A model generated the notes under the pieces. It saw only the letters and a list, made by a program, of their open reading frames with translations. It was not told the DNA's origin and searched no databases. DNA of 64,000 nt, taken from contig NZ_BAABJI010000002.1 of the NCBI RefSeq assembly GCF_039543225.1, positions 372,001 to 436,000 of the forward strand, in the 5' to 3' direction. Shown piece after piece: positions 8,741 to 17,990 of this stretch (positions are counted from its first letter, which is position 1; every line of letters starts with the position of its first letter). The position numbers and the translations under genes are program-made. The stretch comes from Mucilaginibacter defluvii. GTDB taxonomy: Bacteria; Bacteroidota; Bacteroidia; Sphingobacteriales; Sphingobacteriaceae.

Positions 8741-10060
8741 ATGAACAGGAAAGTAGCGTTTTATACACTGGGCTGTAAGCTTAATTATTCTGAAACTTCG
8801 AGTATCGGTCGTTTATTTAACGATGCCGGTTACAGCACCGTTGATTTTACCGATGCGCCGGATGTATATGTGATAAACACATGCTCGGTTACCGAGAACG
8901 CTGATAAAAAATGTAAGAAGATAGTCAAAGAGGCTTTAAAGGTATCGCCTAACGCTTACATTACTATTGTTGGTTGCTATGCGCAGCTTAAGCCCAAAGA
9001 AATAGCCGAAATTCCGGGTGTGGACATGGTGCTTGGCGCGGCCGAGAAATTCCAAATCATTGATCACATAACAGACCTTACCAAGCAGCCAAAAACGTTG
9101 GTATATAATCAGCCCGTTTCTGAAGCGAACGAGTTTGTTCCGGCATATTCATTTGGAGATCGTACCCGTACGTTTTTAAAAGTTCAGGACGGTTGCGATT
9201 ATTCATGCACATTCTGTACTATACCATTAGCGCGCGGCGCCAGCCGTAGCGACACTATTGAGAATGTATTAAAACAAGCCCGTAAAATAGCGGAGTCCGG
9301 CGTTAAGGAAATTGTACTTACAGGTGTTAACCTGGGCGATTTCGGCATTCGTAACGGCCAGCGCGAAGATAAATTCTTTGACCTGGTTAAAGCATTGGAT
9401 GAGGTTGAAAGTATTGACAGGATACGTATTTCATCTATCGAACCTAACTTACTTACCGACGAAATTATTGAGTTTGTGGCTACCTCCAAAAGGTTTGTAC
9501 CGCATTTTCATATCCCGCTGCAATCAGGCTCTGATAAAATCCTGGGATTGATGCGCCGCCGTTATAAGCAAGCTTTATACGCTGATAGGGTAGCTAAAAT
9601 AAAAGCTGTAATGCCCGACTGCTGCATTGGGGTAGATGTGATTGTGGGTTTCCCGGGCGAAACCCGCGAGGACTTTATAGATACCTATAACTTTTTAAAT
9701 GGTATGGATATTTCATACCTCCATGTGTTTACTTACTCTGAGCGTGAAAATACACTCGCTGCCGAGATGCAGGGCGCTGTACCCGGCTCAACCCGTGCCG
9801 ATAGGAGCAAAATGCTGCACATATTGTCTGACAAAAAACGCCGTGCATTTTACGAAGGGCAGTTGAACAAAATCGAAGAGGTGTTATTTGAAGGCGACAT
9901 TAAAGACGGTTTAATGCATGGCTTTACCCGTAACTATGTTAAGGTAAAGGCTAAATATGATCCGGTTTTAGTTAACGAGCTTAAAACGGTGCAATTAACA
10001 AATATATCACCGGATGGTGATGTAGAAATTACAGAAGCGGTTGAGGTATTAGTGCATTAA
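8741..10060 (+). CDS. mtaB: tRNA (t6A37) methylthiotransferase MtaB
   Basis: 439 residues from the ATG at 8741; a TTG two codons upstream is less likely. An N-terminal MTTase domain carries the three auxiliary-cluster cysteines Cys12 (LGCKLNYSE), Cys48 (NTCSVTENA) and Cys79 (VGCYAQ). The radical-SAM CxxxCxxC motif is Cys152, Cys156 and Cys159 in GCDYSCTFCTIP. A TRAM-like C-terminus follows. MtaB converts t6A to ms2t6A at position 37 of ANN-decoding tRNAs. LGCKLNYSE and NTCSVTENADKKC are characteristic of MtaB and not of MiaB or RimO. lgt follows after 30 bp and suhB after that, so the three probably form an operon. Confidence 0.94.
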   Translation: MNRKVAFYTLGCKLNYSETSSIGRLFNDAGYSTVDFTDAPDVYVINTCSVTENADKKCKKIVKEALKVSPNAYITIVGCYAQLKPKEIAEIPGVDMVLGAAEKFQIIDHITDLTKQPKTLVYNQPVSEANEFVPAYSFGDRTRTFLKVQDGCDYSCTFCTIPLARGASRSDTIENVLKQARKIAESGVKEIVLTGVNLGDFGIRNGQREDKFFDLVKALDEVESIDRIRISSIEPNLLTDEIIEFVATSKRFVPHFHIPLQSGSDKILGLMRRRYKQALYADRVAKIKAVMPDCCIGVDVIVGFPGETREDFIDTYNFLNGMDISYLHVFTYSERENTLAAEMQGAVPGSTRADRSKMLHILSDKKRRAFYEGQLNKIEEVLFEGDIKDGLMHGFTRNYVKVKAKYDPVLVNELKTVQLTNISPDGDVEITEAVEVLVH

Positions 10061-10090
10061 AAGCATATATTCGTCCTCAAAATACTGCTT

Positions 10091-11257
10091 ATGTTTCCTA
10101 CCATATCCGAGCTGATACACTATCTCACCGGGTTAAACGTACCGCCATTACCCATACAAACTTTTGGATTTTTTGTAGCCATAGCTTTTATGGCGGCTTA
10201 TTGGGCTTTTGTACAGGAATTTAAACGCCGCGAAAAGCTTGGCGAGATTCATCCGATTGAAAAAACAATTACTGTTGGCGAACCCCTGTCAACAGCAGAA
10301 ATAATAGGCAACGGTATTTTTGGTTTTGTTATCGGCTTTAAAGTGCTTGAAGCCATACTGCATTATCAGGATCTGATAAGCGATACGCAAAGCTTTTTAC
10401 TATCCGCCCGGGGTAATTTATTAGGCGGTATTGTGTTAGCCGCGGTGTTTATCTATTGGGCTTACGCCGAAAATAAAAAGCAACGCCTGCCGCAGCCCGT
10501 GCAAAAACGTGTTTTGGTTCATCCGCACGAATTGATGGGCAACATATTGTTATGGGCAGCGGTTTTTGGTTTTGCCGGGGCAAAGCTTTTTAACGCGCTT
10601 GAGAATTGGGATGCCTTTACGGCTGATCCGGTTGGAATGCTGATCGGTACCAGCGGATTAACCTTTTATGGTGGATTAATATGTGGTGGTGCTGCTGTAT
10701 TATACATAGCTAAAAAAAACGGAATTAAACCACTCACTATGCTTGATATTGGCGGACCGGGAATGATGCTGTCATACGCGGTAGGCCGTATCGGCTGTCA
10801 GATGGCAGGCGATGGCGATTGGGGCATTGTAAACCTTGCACCAAAACCTGGATGGCTAAGCTGGGCGCCCGATTGGATGTGGGCGTTTAAATATCCGCAC
10901 AACGTAAATGCCGAAGGCGTGCCTATTGCCGGTTGCCTGGGTAAGTATTGTAATGAATTACCGCAGCCGGTTTTCCCTACGCCGTTTTACGAGGTTGTGG
11001 TTTGCCTGGTACTGTTCTTAATTATTTGGACCATTCGCAATAAGGTTACAAAACCGGGTGCATTGTTCGGTATTTACCTGATACTGGCAGGTATTGAGCG
11101 TTTCTTTGTCGAGCTGATCCGTGTGAATACCAAGTATCATTTATTTGGTATATCATTCACCCAGGCTGAGATGATCTCACTATTTATGGTAATTGCCGGA
11201 GTGATATTATTAGCACGAAGCGATAACAAAAGAACAAACCCGACGCCTGCAATTTAA
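10091..11257 (+). CDS. lgt: Prolipoprotein diacylglyceryl transferase
   Basis: 388 residues, polytopic. It carries the Lgt signature as [14 protein letters not shown] (residues about 235-250) and the conserved [13 protein letters not shown] upstream. The C-terminal region has [11 protein letters not shown] and the ERFFVELIR motif. Lgt moves diacylglycerol from phosphatidylglycerol to the lipobox cysteine of prelipoproteins. The protein is longer than the usual 260-300 residues because of an N-terminal extension and a cytoplasmic loop around residues 45-75, as often seen in Bacteroidota. It serves, among others, the many lipoproteins of the SusCD locus in this window. Confidence 0.93.
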   Translation: MFPTISELIHYLTGLNVPPLPIQTFGFFVAIAFMAAYWAFVQEFKRREKLGEIHPIEKTITVGEPLSTAEIIGNGIFGFVIGFKVLEAILHYQDLISDTQSFLLSARGNLLGGIVLAAVFIYWAYAENKKQRLPQPVQKRVLVHPHELMGNILLWAAVFGFAGAKLFNALENWDAFTADPVGMLIGTSGLTFYGGLICGGAAVLYIAKKNGIKPLTMLDIGGPGMMLSYAVGRIGCQMAGDGDWGIVNLAPKPGWLSWAPDWMWAFKYPHNVNAEGVPIAGCLGKYCNELPQPVFPTPFYEVVVCLVLFLIIWTIRNKVTKPGALFGIYLILAGIERFFVELIRVNTKYHLFGISFTQAEMISLFMVIAGVILLARSDNKRTNPTPAI

Positions 11258-11278
11258 CCGTTATTAAGAATAGAATTT

Positions 11279-12067
11279 ATGAATCTACAGGAAGTTGTGC
11301 TAAGTATTGTCGAGCTGGCTAAACAGGTTGGTGATTTCATCCGCCAGGAAAGAAAAACCTTTAGTACGGATAAGATAGAATATAAGGGACTGAATGACCT
11401 GGTATCGTATGTTGATAAAACCGCAGAGCAGCAACTGGTTGCCGGGCTTGAAAAGATATTGCCGGTAGCAGGTTTTATTACCGAAGAAAAAACAAGCACC
11501 AAAATTGGGCATGTATATAACTGGATCATCGATCCGCTGGATGGTACTACCAACTTTATACATGGCTTGCCGACCTTCTCAATCAGTATAGCACTTAAAG
11601 AATACGATGAATTGGTGGTGGGTGTAATATACGAGGTAAACCTTGATGAGTGTTTTTATGCCTGGAAAGGTGCGCCTGCGTACCTGAATGGTAACGAGAT
11701 AAAGGTAAGTAATGCGCCTACACTTGAGCATAGCTTGCTGGCCACGGGTTTTCCTTATTACGATTTTGGCAAGCAGGAGCAGTACATGAAATTGTTTGCC
11801 GAACTGATGCGCAGTTGCCACGGCTTACGCCGTATTGGTTCAGCCGCGGTTGACCTGGCTTATACAGCTTGTGGCCGCTTTGAAGGCTTTTACGAATACA
11901 ATCTAAACGCATGGGATATTGCAGCAGGTATTGTAATAGTAAAACAAGCTGGCGGACAGGTGGTAAATTTTAAAGGTGGTGATGAAGTTATTGAAACACG
12001 GGAATTATTAGCCACTAATGGTAATATTACCGGGGAGATGTTGCAGTTTATCCAAAAGTATTTTTGA
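11279..12067 (+). CDS. suhB: Inositol monophosphatase family protein (SuhB-like)
   Basis: 262 residues of the lithium-sensitive FIG/IMPase superfamily. Metal ligands are visible in FITEEKT (Glu), in the central motif IIDPLDGTTNFIHG, and in NAWDIAAGIVIVKQAGG near the C-terminus. The enzyme hydrolyses inositol-1-phosphate or related sugar phosphates in vitro. In bacteria SuhB also has an rRNA antitermination role, so the physiological function here is open. It is the last gene of the mtaB-lgt-suhB run, 21 bp after lgt, and is followed by a hairpin terminator. Confidence 0.9.
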   Translation: MNLQEVVLSIVELAKQVGDFIRQERKTFSTDKIEYKGLNDLVSYVDKTAEQQLVAGLEKILPVAGFITEEKTSTKIGHVYNWIIDPLDGTTNFIHGLPTFSISIALKEYDELVVGVIYEVNLDECFYAWKGAPAYLNGNEIKVSNAPTLEHSLLATGFPYYDFGKQEQYMKLFAELMRSCHGLRRIGSAAVDLAYTACGRFEGFYEYNLNAWDIAAGIVIVKQAGGQVVNFKGGDEVIETRELLATNGNITGEMLQFIQKYF

Positions 12068-12152
12068 TTTGATTTTAGGATTTGCCTGATTGCAGGATTT
12101 CATTTTTAGATTGCACTGGTTTTAGGAGATTGATTTCTCCGATTGTTTAATA

Positions 12153-12189
12153 AAAAAAAGTCCCATAGTTCAACCTATGGGACTTTTTT
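12153..12189. terminator. Hairpin terminator after suhB
   Basis: AAAAAAAGTCCCATAG (12153-12168) pairs with CTATGGGACTTTTTT (12175-12189) across a short loop. A and T tracts on both sides suit termination of suhB on the plus strand and of the convergent nfu gene. Confidence 0.88.
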
Positions 12190-12258
12190 ATAATGTATTA
12201 TTTTATCTGAGTAATTTCAATCGATGAAATCATAAAGTAAATCAGTGAAATCCTATCA

Positions 12259-12807
12259 TTAATAAGCTTCAGACACTACTTCGGTAACACCCGGTACCAT
12301 ACGTTTAAGCAGGTTTTCAATACCGGCTTTCAGGGTTACGGTTGATGACGGGCAACCGCTGCATGAACCGCGAAGCTCAACAGTAACCACACCTTCATCA
12401 AATGATTTGTAGGTAATAGCACCGCCATCCTGCTCAACAGCCGGGCGAACGTAATCATTCAGTATTTGCTGTATTTTTATTTCGGTGTCGGTACCTTCAA
12501 AGTCAACTTCTTCATGCGCTTCGGCTTTAACAACAAGTTCTGATTCAACCGCACCTTTTACGAATTCTTTTAATATAGGCTCTATGTCGGCCCAGTCAGT
12601 ACCTTCTGTTTTGGTAACGGTAACAAAGTTGCTGGCGAAAAACACGCCGTTTACAAACGAGAATTTATATAGCTCTTTTGCAAAGGTCGAAGTTTCGGCG
12701 CTTTCTTTGGTAGGGTAGTCCACACTGCCGTTTATCAGCAACTTGTTCACAATGAACTTCATGGTTGCCGGGTTTGGCGTAGCTTCGGTATATACGTTGA
12801 TATTCAT
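12259..12807 (-). CDS. Nfu/NifU-like iron-sulfur cluster carrier
   Basis: 182 residues in two parts: an N-terminal Nfu_N domain (TEATPNPATMKFIVNK) and a C-terminal NifU domain with the Fe-S-binding CSGC (RGSCSGCPSSTVTLKAGIE). Such proteins bind a 4Fe-4S cluster between subunits and deliver it to apo-enzymes; MtaB and other radical-SAM enzymes are possible clients. The ATG at 12807 is used because MNINVYTEATPNP is the family N-terminus; an ORF start 21 codons upstream would overlap the promoter. Confidence 0.9.
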   Translation of the reverse strand: MNINVYTEATPNPATMKFIVNKLLINGSVDYPTKESAETSTFAKELYKFSFVNGVFFASNFVTVTKTEGTDWADIEPILKEFVKGAVESELVVKAEAHEEVDFEGTDTEIKIQQILNDYVRPAVEQDGGAITYKSFDEGVVTVELRGSCSGCPSSTVTLKAGIENLLKRMVPGVTEVVSEAY

Positions 12808-12837
12808 TTCTTTCGAGATTGTTATTTGTATTAATAA

Positions 12838-12868
12838 CAAATTTAAACAGCTTTTTTGGTAAAAAAGC
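12838..12868 (-). promoter_or_regulatory. Promoter of nfu with inverted repeat next to the -7 box
   Basis: CAAATTTA at 12838-12845 reads TAAATTTG on the minus strand, a TAnnTTTG -7 match 30 bases before the ATG. Just upstream of it, 12850-12868 holds a perfect inverted repeat, GCTTTTTT...AAAAAAGC, between the -7 box and a TTTG at the -33 side. This could be an operator. Confidence 0.45.
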
Positions 12869-12912
12869 AAACCAATTTAGTTATGACCGCTTAATGACTT
12901 TGATAATTTTGT

Positions 12913-14256
12913 TTATATCCCTGTATAATTTGATGGCGTTATCTGTTTAAGTTCTGCCTTTACGCTATCGTTAACATCCAAAGTATCTACAAACGCCGCA
13001 ATTGTTTCAGCGTTTACATGGGTGTTGGTGCGGGTTAGTTCTTTTAGTGCTTCGTAAGGGTTAGGGTAGGCTTCACGGCGTAAAATGGTTTGTATAGCCT
13101 CGGCAACTACCGCCCAATTCGCTTCGAGATCGGCATTGATAGCGGCCTCATTAAGCAATAATTTGTTCAAACCTTTTACAGTCGATTTAATAGCGATCAG
13201 GGTATGCGCCACCGGCACGCCGATGTTACGCAGAACGGTACTGTCTGTTAAATCGCGTTGCAGGCGGGAGATTGGTAGTTTTGCAGCCAGATGTTCAAAC
13301 AGCGCATTCGCTATGCCCAGGTTACCTTCCGAGTTTTCAAAGTCGATAGGGTTTACCTTATGCGGCATAGCCGATGACCCAACTTCGCCGGCTTTGATCT
13401 TTTGCTTAAAATAATTCATGGATATGTAGGTCCACATATCACGGTCAAGGTCGATCAGGATGTTGTTGATACGCTTTAGCGCATCGCATTGCGCGGCAAA
13501 ATTATCATAGTGCTCAATCTGCGTAGTGTACTGCGAGCGGCTCAAGCCTAAAATATTATCAACAAAATTATTTCCGAAAGCTTTCCAGTCTATAGCCGGG
13601 TAAGCGATGTTGTGCGCGTTAAAATTGCCGGTAGCGCCCCCAAATTTAGCGGAAAATGGTACCTGCTGCAGTTGCGCCAGCTGCTTTTCAATACGCTCTA
13701 CAAATACATCGATCTCTTTACCCAAGCGGCTTGGCGACGCAGGCTGACCATGGGTATGTGCCAGCATGGGTATATTTTGCCATTCGGCGGCATAGTTTTT
13801 TAGCGTATCTACAAGCTTGTTTATGGCAGGGTAATAGCTTTCGGTAAGTGCCAGTTTAAACGAGTAAGGTATGGCCGTATTATTTATATCCTGCGAGGTA
13901 AGGCCAAAGTGTATAAATTCTTTATATTGTTCAATACCTAATTCGTCAAACTTTTGCTTAATAAAGTACTCAACCGCCTTTACGTCATGGTTGGTAGTTT
14001 TCTCTATTTGCTTGATGCTTTCGGCATCGGCTTCGCTGAAGTTGTTATAAATGTCGCGCAGTTTACCAGATAACGATCTGTCAAAATCGGCCAGTTGAGG
14101 CAGCGGGTGCTCATATAAGGCGATGAAATACTCAATCTCAACAAATACCCTGTATTTAATTAAAGCATATTCAGAAAAATAAGCGGCAAGTCCGGCGGTT
14201 GTGTTACGGTACCTGCCATCAACAGGTGATATAGCTGATAAAGCGTTAAGCTGCAT
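12913..14256 (-). CDS. purB: Adenylosuccinate lyase
   Basis: 447 residues of the fumarase/aspartase superfamily, with the flexible signature loop GSSAMPHKVNPIDFENSEGN at about residues 290-310. LAHTHGQPASPSRLG holds a catalytic histidine, and HFGLTSQDINNTA is the substrate loop. It cleaves SAICAR and adenylosuccinate in purine synthesis. The size matches the 456-residue E. coli-type PurB. The ATG at 14256 (MQLNALSAISPVDGRY) is chosen because ISPVDGRY is the conserved N-terminus. An upstream ATG would lie beyond the promoter box. Confidence 0.95.
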   Translation of the reverse strand: MQLNALSAISPVDGRYRNTTAGLAAYFSEYALIKYRVFVEIEYFIALYEHPLPQLADFDRSLSGKLRDIYNNFSEADAESIKQIEKTTNHDVKAVEYFIKQKFDELGIEQYKEFIHFGLTSQDINNTAIPYSFKLALTESYYPAINKLVDTLKNYAAEWQNIPMLAHTHGQPASPSRLGKEIDVFVERIEKQLAQLQQVPFSAKFGGATGNFNAHNIAYPAIDWKAFGNNFVDNILGLSRSQYTTQIEHYDNFAAQCDALKRINNILIDLDRDMWTYISMNYFKQKIKAGEVGSSAMPHKVNPIDFENSEGNLGIANALFEHLAAKLPISRLQRDLTDSTVLRNIGVPVAHTLIAIKSTVKGLNKLLLNEAAINADLEANWAVVAEAIQTILRREAYPNPYEALKELTRTNTHVNAETIAAFVDTLDVNDSVKAELKQITPSNYTGI

Positions 14257-14273
14257 AGTAAATAAATTTTTCG

Positions 14274-14281
14274 CAAAGATA
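14274..14281 (-). promoter_or_regulatory. TAnnTTTG -7 element before purB
   Basis: TATCTTTG on the minus strand, 17 bases before the purB ATG at 14256. A TTG lies 22 bases further upstream, so both elements of a Bacteroidota promoter are plausible. Confidence 0.5.
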
Positions 14282-14344
14282 CTTTTTACCGCACACTTAA
14301 TCTCAATACGGCGCAATCAATTATTACGGCAAGCTAATAGTAAG

Positions 14345-15022
14345 TTAATGTATCTGCCAGTCAATAGTATTTTTGCCTTTTTTTACAAGAATCTCATTGG
14401 TTTTAGAGAAATGTCTGCAACCAAAAAAGCCGCTGTCGGCCGAGTATGGCGAGGGGTGGGCAGCTTTTAGTATATGGTGTTTACCTGCATCAATCAGTTC
14501 AGCTTTTGCTTGAGCAAACTTACCCCATAGTAAAAATACGATACCTTCCTTTTGTTCGGATATAGTTTTGATCACCGTGTCGGTAAATATCTCCCAACCC
14601 TTTTTTTGGTGTGAGCCAGGGCTACCCGCGCGCACGGTAAGCGTGGCGTTCAGCATCATTACTCCCTGTTCGGCCCATTCCGTCAGTTCACCATGCGTCG
14701 GTATTGCAAAACCCGGAATATCTGTCACCAGCTCCTTGTAAATGTTTTTAAGTGATGGCGGAGGATTTATCCCTTTTTGTACAGAAAATGACAACCCATG
14801 TGCCTGATGCGCTCCATGATATGGGTCCTGACCAAGTATAACAACTTTCAACTTATCAAAAGGTGTTTTGTTAAATGCGTTGAATATATCACTGTTTTTT
14901 GGATAGACGGTTTGCCCGCTTTCTTTTTCTGATTTCAAAAATTCGCGAAGCTTAACCATGTAGTCTTTTTGAAACTCGCCGCCCAAAACATTCAGCCACG
15001 AAGGCTCTAAATCTATCGCCAT
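14345..15022 (-). CDS. ung: Uracil-DNA glycosylase, family 1
   Basis: 225 residues. The catalytic Asp66 lies in VVILGQDPYHGAHQAHGLSF. The uracil-stacking and DNA-intercalation region is AAHPSPYSADSGFFGCRHFS, with Tyr at the usual Leu of HPSPLS. VLLLWGKFAQAKA-like sequence (here VFLLWGKFAQAKA) is conserved. The enzyme removes uracil from DNA in base excision repair. ATG 15022 (MAIDLEPSWLNVL) fits the family N-terminus; the longer frame reaches back over the divergent gene's leader. It faces away from the membrane/TPR-like gene starting at 15098. Confidence 0.94.
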   Translation of the reverse strand: MAIDLEPSWLNVLGGEFQKDYMVKLREFLKSEKESGQTVYPKNSDIFNAFNKTPFDKLKVVILGQDPYHGAHQAHGLSFSVQKGINPPPSLKNIYKELVTDIPGFAIPTHGELTEWAEQGVMMLNATLTVRAGSPGSHQKKGWEIFTDTVIKTISEQKEGIVFLLWGKFAQAKAELIDAGKHHILKAAHPSPYSADSGFFGCRHFSKTNEILVKKGKNTIDWQIH

Positions 15023-15097
15023 AAATATTGTTTGCAGATGTTGATTAAGAGTGCAAATAAACGGATATTTGCGCTTCAAATTGTTATATTACAAATT

Positions 15098-15649
15098 ATG
15101 TCAAATATTGTTCGCTTAGTTATAGCGTGTGTAATAATGGGTGCAGGTGTAACACTGTGCGCATTTGGCTTTTGGGGCTGGGGTATACCATTGTTTATAT
15201 TTGGTGGCCTGGTATTACTCACCTTCTTTTTTAACGAGAATATGATTATCGCGCAATATTTTTTGCGTAAAGAAAATACCGAAAAAGCCGAGCAGTGGCT
15301 TGGCAAGATCACCGATTATGAGAAACAACTGCACCGCAAACAGCATGGTTACTACAACCTGCTGGTGGGCTTGATCGAGTCGCGCAAAGCGCCATTAAAA
15401 TCAGAGAAGTTTTTTAAGAAGGCATTATCACTGGGTATGGGCATGTCGCACAATATCGCATTAGCTAAACTTAGCCTGGCCGGCATAGCTATGGCAAAAC
15501 GCAACAAGCGCGAAGCGCAGATGTATTTGCAGGAAGCCTCGAAAGAAGATAAGAATAAGTTGCTTGCGGATCAGATAAAAATGATGAAAGCGCAGATGGC
15601 GCAAATGGATAAGCAACAGGTAGTACGTGGTGGCTACCGCCAGTTCTAA
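15098..15649 (+). CDS. Membrane protein with TPR-like helical tail, function unknown
   Basis: 183 residues. Two hydrophobic segments fall at about residues 4-25 and 28-45 (IACVIMGAGVTLCAFGFWGW, then IPLFIFGGLVLLTFFF). A cytoplasmic helical region follows, resembling two or three tetratricopeptide-type repeats (KAEQWLGKI, YYNLLVGLIESRKAP, SEKFFKKALSLGM, IALAKLSLAGIAMAKRNKREA), ending in a Gln/Met-rich tail. No known family is recognised with certainty. The ATG at 15098 is chosen over a longer frame starting at 15032, which would put a promoter-like leader into the coding sequence. It is divergent from ung. Confidence 0.75.
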   Translation: MSNIVRLVIACVIMGAGVTLCAFGFWGWGIPLFIFGGLVLLTFFFNENMIIAQYFLRKENTEKAEQWLGKITDYEKQLHRKQHGYYNLLVGLIESRKAPLKSEKFFKKALSLGMGMSHNIALAKLSLAGIAMAKRNKREAQMYLQEASKEDKNKLLADQIKMMKAQMAQMDKQQVVRGGYRQF

Positions 15650-15668
15650 GATATTATCAAATCAGAGA

Positions 15669-15710
15669 AAAAATAAAAGCGGTACAAATTATTGTATCGC
15701 TTTTATTTTT
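15669..15710. terminator. Bidirectional hairpin terminator overlapping a stop codon
   Basis: AAAAATAAAAGCGGTACAA pairs with the sequence ending at 15710 with one G-T wobble and a short loop. It lies between two convergent genes and includes the TAA of the minus-strand gene at 15703-15705. Confidence 0.88.
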
Positions 15711-15915
15711 CGTCAATAGTGCTGAAGTAGCCCGGTTCTGATGCGCTGCCTTGTATGGGCATATAGCGACGTTCAGGAAACCTGAAATCATCTTCCGTAG
15801 GGTTTGAAACCTCAACCATTTTTAATATATTCCTGATCAGCGACAAATCAAATGTGCTCTTGTTTAATTTGATCAGGTACTCGTTTTCAGTTATCTCAAG
15901 GATTGAACCAGTCAT
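15703..15915 (-). CDS. Small hypothetical protein (70 residues)
   Basis: MTGSILEITENEYLIKLNKS starts an ordinary-looking small soluble protein: hydrophobic pattern ILEITENEYLIKL, then FDLSLIRNILKMVEV, and an acidic, proline-containing tail (DDFRFPERRYMPIQG). I do not recognise the family. The reading frame has its own upstream AT-rich leader and ends inside a bidirectional terminator, both signs that it is a real gene. The N-terminal half has the size and alternation expected for a small beta-hairpin plus helix. It stands alone between two larger genes. Confidence 0.6.
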   Translation of the reverse strand: MTGSILEITENEYLIKLNKSTFDLSLIRNILKMVEVSNPTEDDFRFPERRYMPIQGSASEPGYFSTIDEK

Positions 15916-16021
15916 AGTCTTTCTTATTTGCTATATTAACCATAAAGCTAAACAAGTGTTTCGGTACGAAAGTTTTATGAATTTTAACATTTCGTTAAAA
16001 AAATGTTATCAACGAAGGTGT

Positions 16022-16062
16022 AAAATATAAAAGGGCGGTAATTTGTTTAAAATTGCCGCCCT
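16022..16062 (-). terminator. Hairpin terminator after lysS
   Basis: On the minus strand AGGGCGGCAATT pairs with AATTACCGCCCT (16032-16062, one mismatch), followed by TTTTATATTTTA. It lies 60 bases after the lysS stop. Confidence 0.85.
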
Positions 16063-16123
16063 GCTAATTCAAATTTTGTAGGTCGTTATCTTCTGCAGAT
16101 TCTTGAAATCAGGTTCAGAATAA

Positions 16124-17845
16124 TTACGCGAACCAAGCCATCACCTCTTCCTTAGTTGGCATAGGTATATCAAGCTTCATTTTTTTACGCATACCGCCCA
16201 TATCGTTATAAACCTTGTTTGGATTGGCTGCCTTTAGTTCTTCTACAGTTTTAAAGCCCATGTTATTTAACACCTGCACCCACACTTCAGGAACTCCAAT
16301 CTTCACAAAATCTTCAACTGTAGAAACTTTTGCTTTCTTCTCAGGGCGCATCTGCGGAAAGAATAATACTTCCTGGATGGTGCTTTGGTTGGTCATCAGC
16401 ATCACCAAGCGGTCAATACCAATACCCAGGCCCGATGTTGGCGGCATACCATATTCCAGGGAACGTAAAAAGTCATCGTCCATAGCCATCGCTTCCTCAT
16501 CACCACGACCGGCCAATATAAGTTGCTCCTCAAAACGCTCACGCTGATCTATCGGGTCATTTAATTCAGAATACGCGTTGCCTATCTCTTTGCCATTCAC
16601 AAACAACTCGAAGCGCTCAACAAGGCCATCCTTGCTGCGGTGCTTTTTGGCAAGTGGCGTCATCTCGATAGGGTAGTCGGTAATAAAGGTTGGCTGTATT
16701 AGGTTGGCTTCTACCTTTGCACTAAATATTTCATCAATCAGTTTACCCTTACCCATTGATTCATCCACTTCGATTTCCAGATCAGCACATACCTTGCGTA
16801 AACCTGCCTCATCCATTTGCGATACATCAATGCCGGTGTATTTCAAAATCGAATCATACATCGATAGCTTCTCGTACGGGCCTGCAAAGTTGATCTCGTT
16901 GGCGCCAACCTGTACGCTGGTAATACCATGTACGGCTTTTGCAACGATTTCTAAACATTCTTCAAGCATGCCCATCATCCACACATAATCCTTGTAGGCA
17001 ACGTAAATCTCCATTGCGGTATATTCCGGGTTGTGGGTGCGGTCCATACCCTCGTTACGGAACATCTTGCCAAATTCATACACCCCATCAAAACCTGCTA
17101 CAATCAGCCTTTTCAGGTAAAGCTCGTTAGCTATACGCAGGTACAAAGGCATATCAAGCGTGTTATGGTGCGTCATGAAAGGCCTTGCAGCCGCGCCACC
17201 ATGTATTGATTGCAGGATCGGGGTTTCAACCTCCATCCAGCCTTGCGCGTTAAAATAATTACGCATGGTGCTGATCACTTTTGAGCGGTTGATGAAGATC
17301 TGCTTAAAGTCCGGGTTTACGGTCAGATCCACATAGCGCTGGCGGTAACGCAGCTCAGGGTCGGTAAAGCCATCATATATATTGCCTTCCTCGTCGCGCT
17401 TAACCACAGGTAGCGGTTTCAACGATTTTGAAAGGATGGTCAACTCTTGTGTATGTACTGATATTTCGCCGGTTTGGGTCAGAAATACAAAGCCTTTAAC
17501 GCCAACGTAGTCGCCAATATCAAGCAATTTTTTGAATACGGTATTGTATAAGGTCTTGTCCTCATCAGGGCAAATATCATCACGTTTGATGTAAACCTGC
17601 ACGCGGCCGGTTGTATCCTGTATCTCAAAAAACGATGCGCTGCCCATAATACGGCGCGTCATGATACGGCCGGCAATGGTCACCTGTTTATAAGCATCGG
17701 GGTTGCTGCTAAAATTTTCGTTAATGTCCTTAGCCCAGGCGGTAACCTTGTATTCTTCGGCCGGGTAGGGGTCAATACCTAAATCGCGTAGATCCTGTAA
17801 CGATTTGCGACGTAAAATTTCCTGTTCGGATAGCGCAATGCTCAT
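16124..17845 (-). CDS. lysS: Lysyl-tRNA synthetase, class II
   Basis: 573 residues. An N-terminal OB-fold anticodon-binding domain spans about residues 55-160 ([20 protein letters not shown]). The class II core has motif 2 as [20 protein letters not shown] and motif 3 as [16 protein letters not shown]. It charges tRNA-Lys. It is about 70 residues longer than E. coli LysS. The extra C-terminus ([20 protein letters not shown], then [16 protein letters not shown]) resembles a small helix-hairpin-helix add-on seen, from memory, in Bacteroidota LysS. Divergent from alaS; start at ATG 17845. Confidence 0.95.
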   Translation of the reverse strand: MSIALSEQEILRRKSLQDLRDLGIDPYPAEEYKVTAWAKDINENFSSNPDAYKQVTIAGRIMTRRIMGSASFFEIQDTTGRVQVYIKRDDICPDEDKTLYNTVFKKLLDIGDYVGVKGFVFLTQTGEISVHTQELTILSKSLKPLPVVKRDEEGNIYDGFTDPELRYRQRYVDLTVNPDFKQIFINRSKVISTMRNYFNAQGWMEVETPILQSIHGGAAARPFMTHHNTLDMPLYLRIANELYLKRLIVAGFDGVYEFGKMFRNEGMDRTHNPEYTAMEIYVAYKDYVWMMGMLEECLEIVAKAVHGITSVQVGANEINFAGPYEKLSMYDSILKYTGIDVSQMDEAGLRKVCADLEIEVDESMGKGKLIDEIFSAKVEANLIQPTFITDYPIEMTPLAKKHRSKDGLVERFELFVNGKEIGNAYSELNDPIDQRERFEEQLILAGRGDEEAMAMDDDFLRSLEYGMPPTSGLGIGIDRLVMLMTNQSTIQEVLFFPQMRPEKKAKVSTVEDFVKIGVPEVWVQVLNNMGFKTVEELKAANPNKVYNDMGGMRKKMKLDIPMPTKEEVMAWFA

Positions 17846-17872
17846 AGTAAAAAGGTGTTTTTATTAAGGCTG

Positions 17873-17880
17873 CAAAAATA
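17873..17880 (-). promoter_or_regulatory. TAnnTTTG -7 element before lysS
   Basis: TATTTTTG on the minus strand, 27 bases upstream of the lysS ATG. No certain -33 TTTG accompanies it. Confidence 0.45.
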
Positions 17881-17961
17881 GGTATTTTTTATGTAAGGGC
17901 GTATTAAACGGCTAACCTTATATTAAACAATAAATTCGGTAACAATAAACCGATTAATAAT

Positions 17962-17969
17962 TACTTTTG
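17962..17969 (+). promoter_or_regulatory. TAnnTTTG -7 element before alaS
   Basis: TACTTTTG, 21 bases before the ATG at 17991. A longer in-frame reading from the TTG at 17967 would start inside this box, which supports 17991 as the true alaS start. Confidence 0.5.
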
Positions 17970-17990
17970 CACTCCAAAATTATACTGTAC

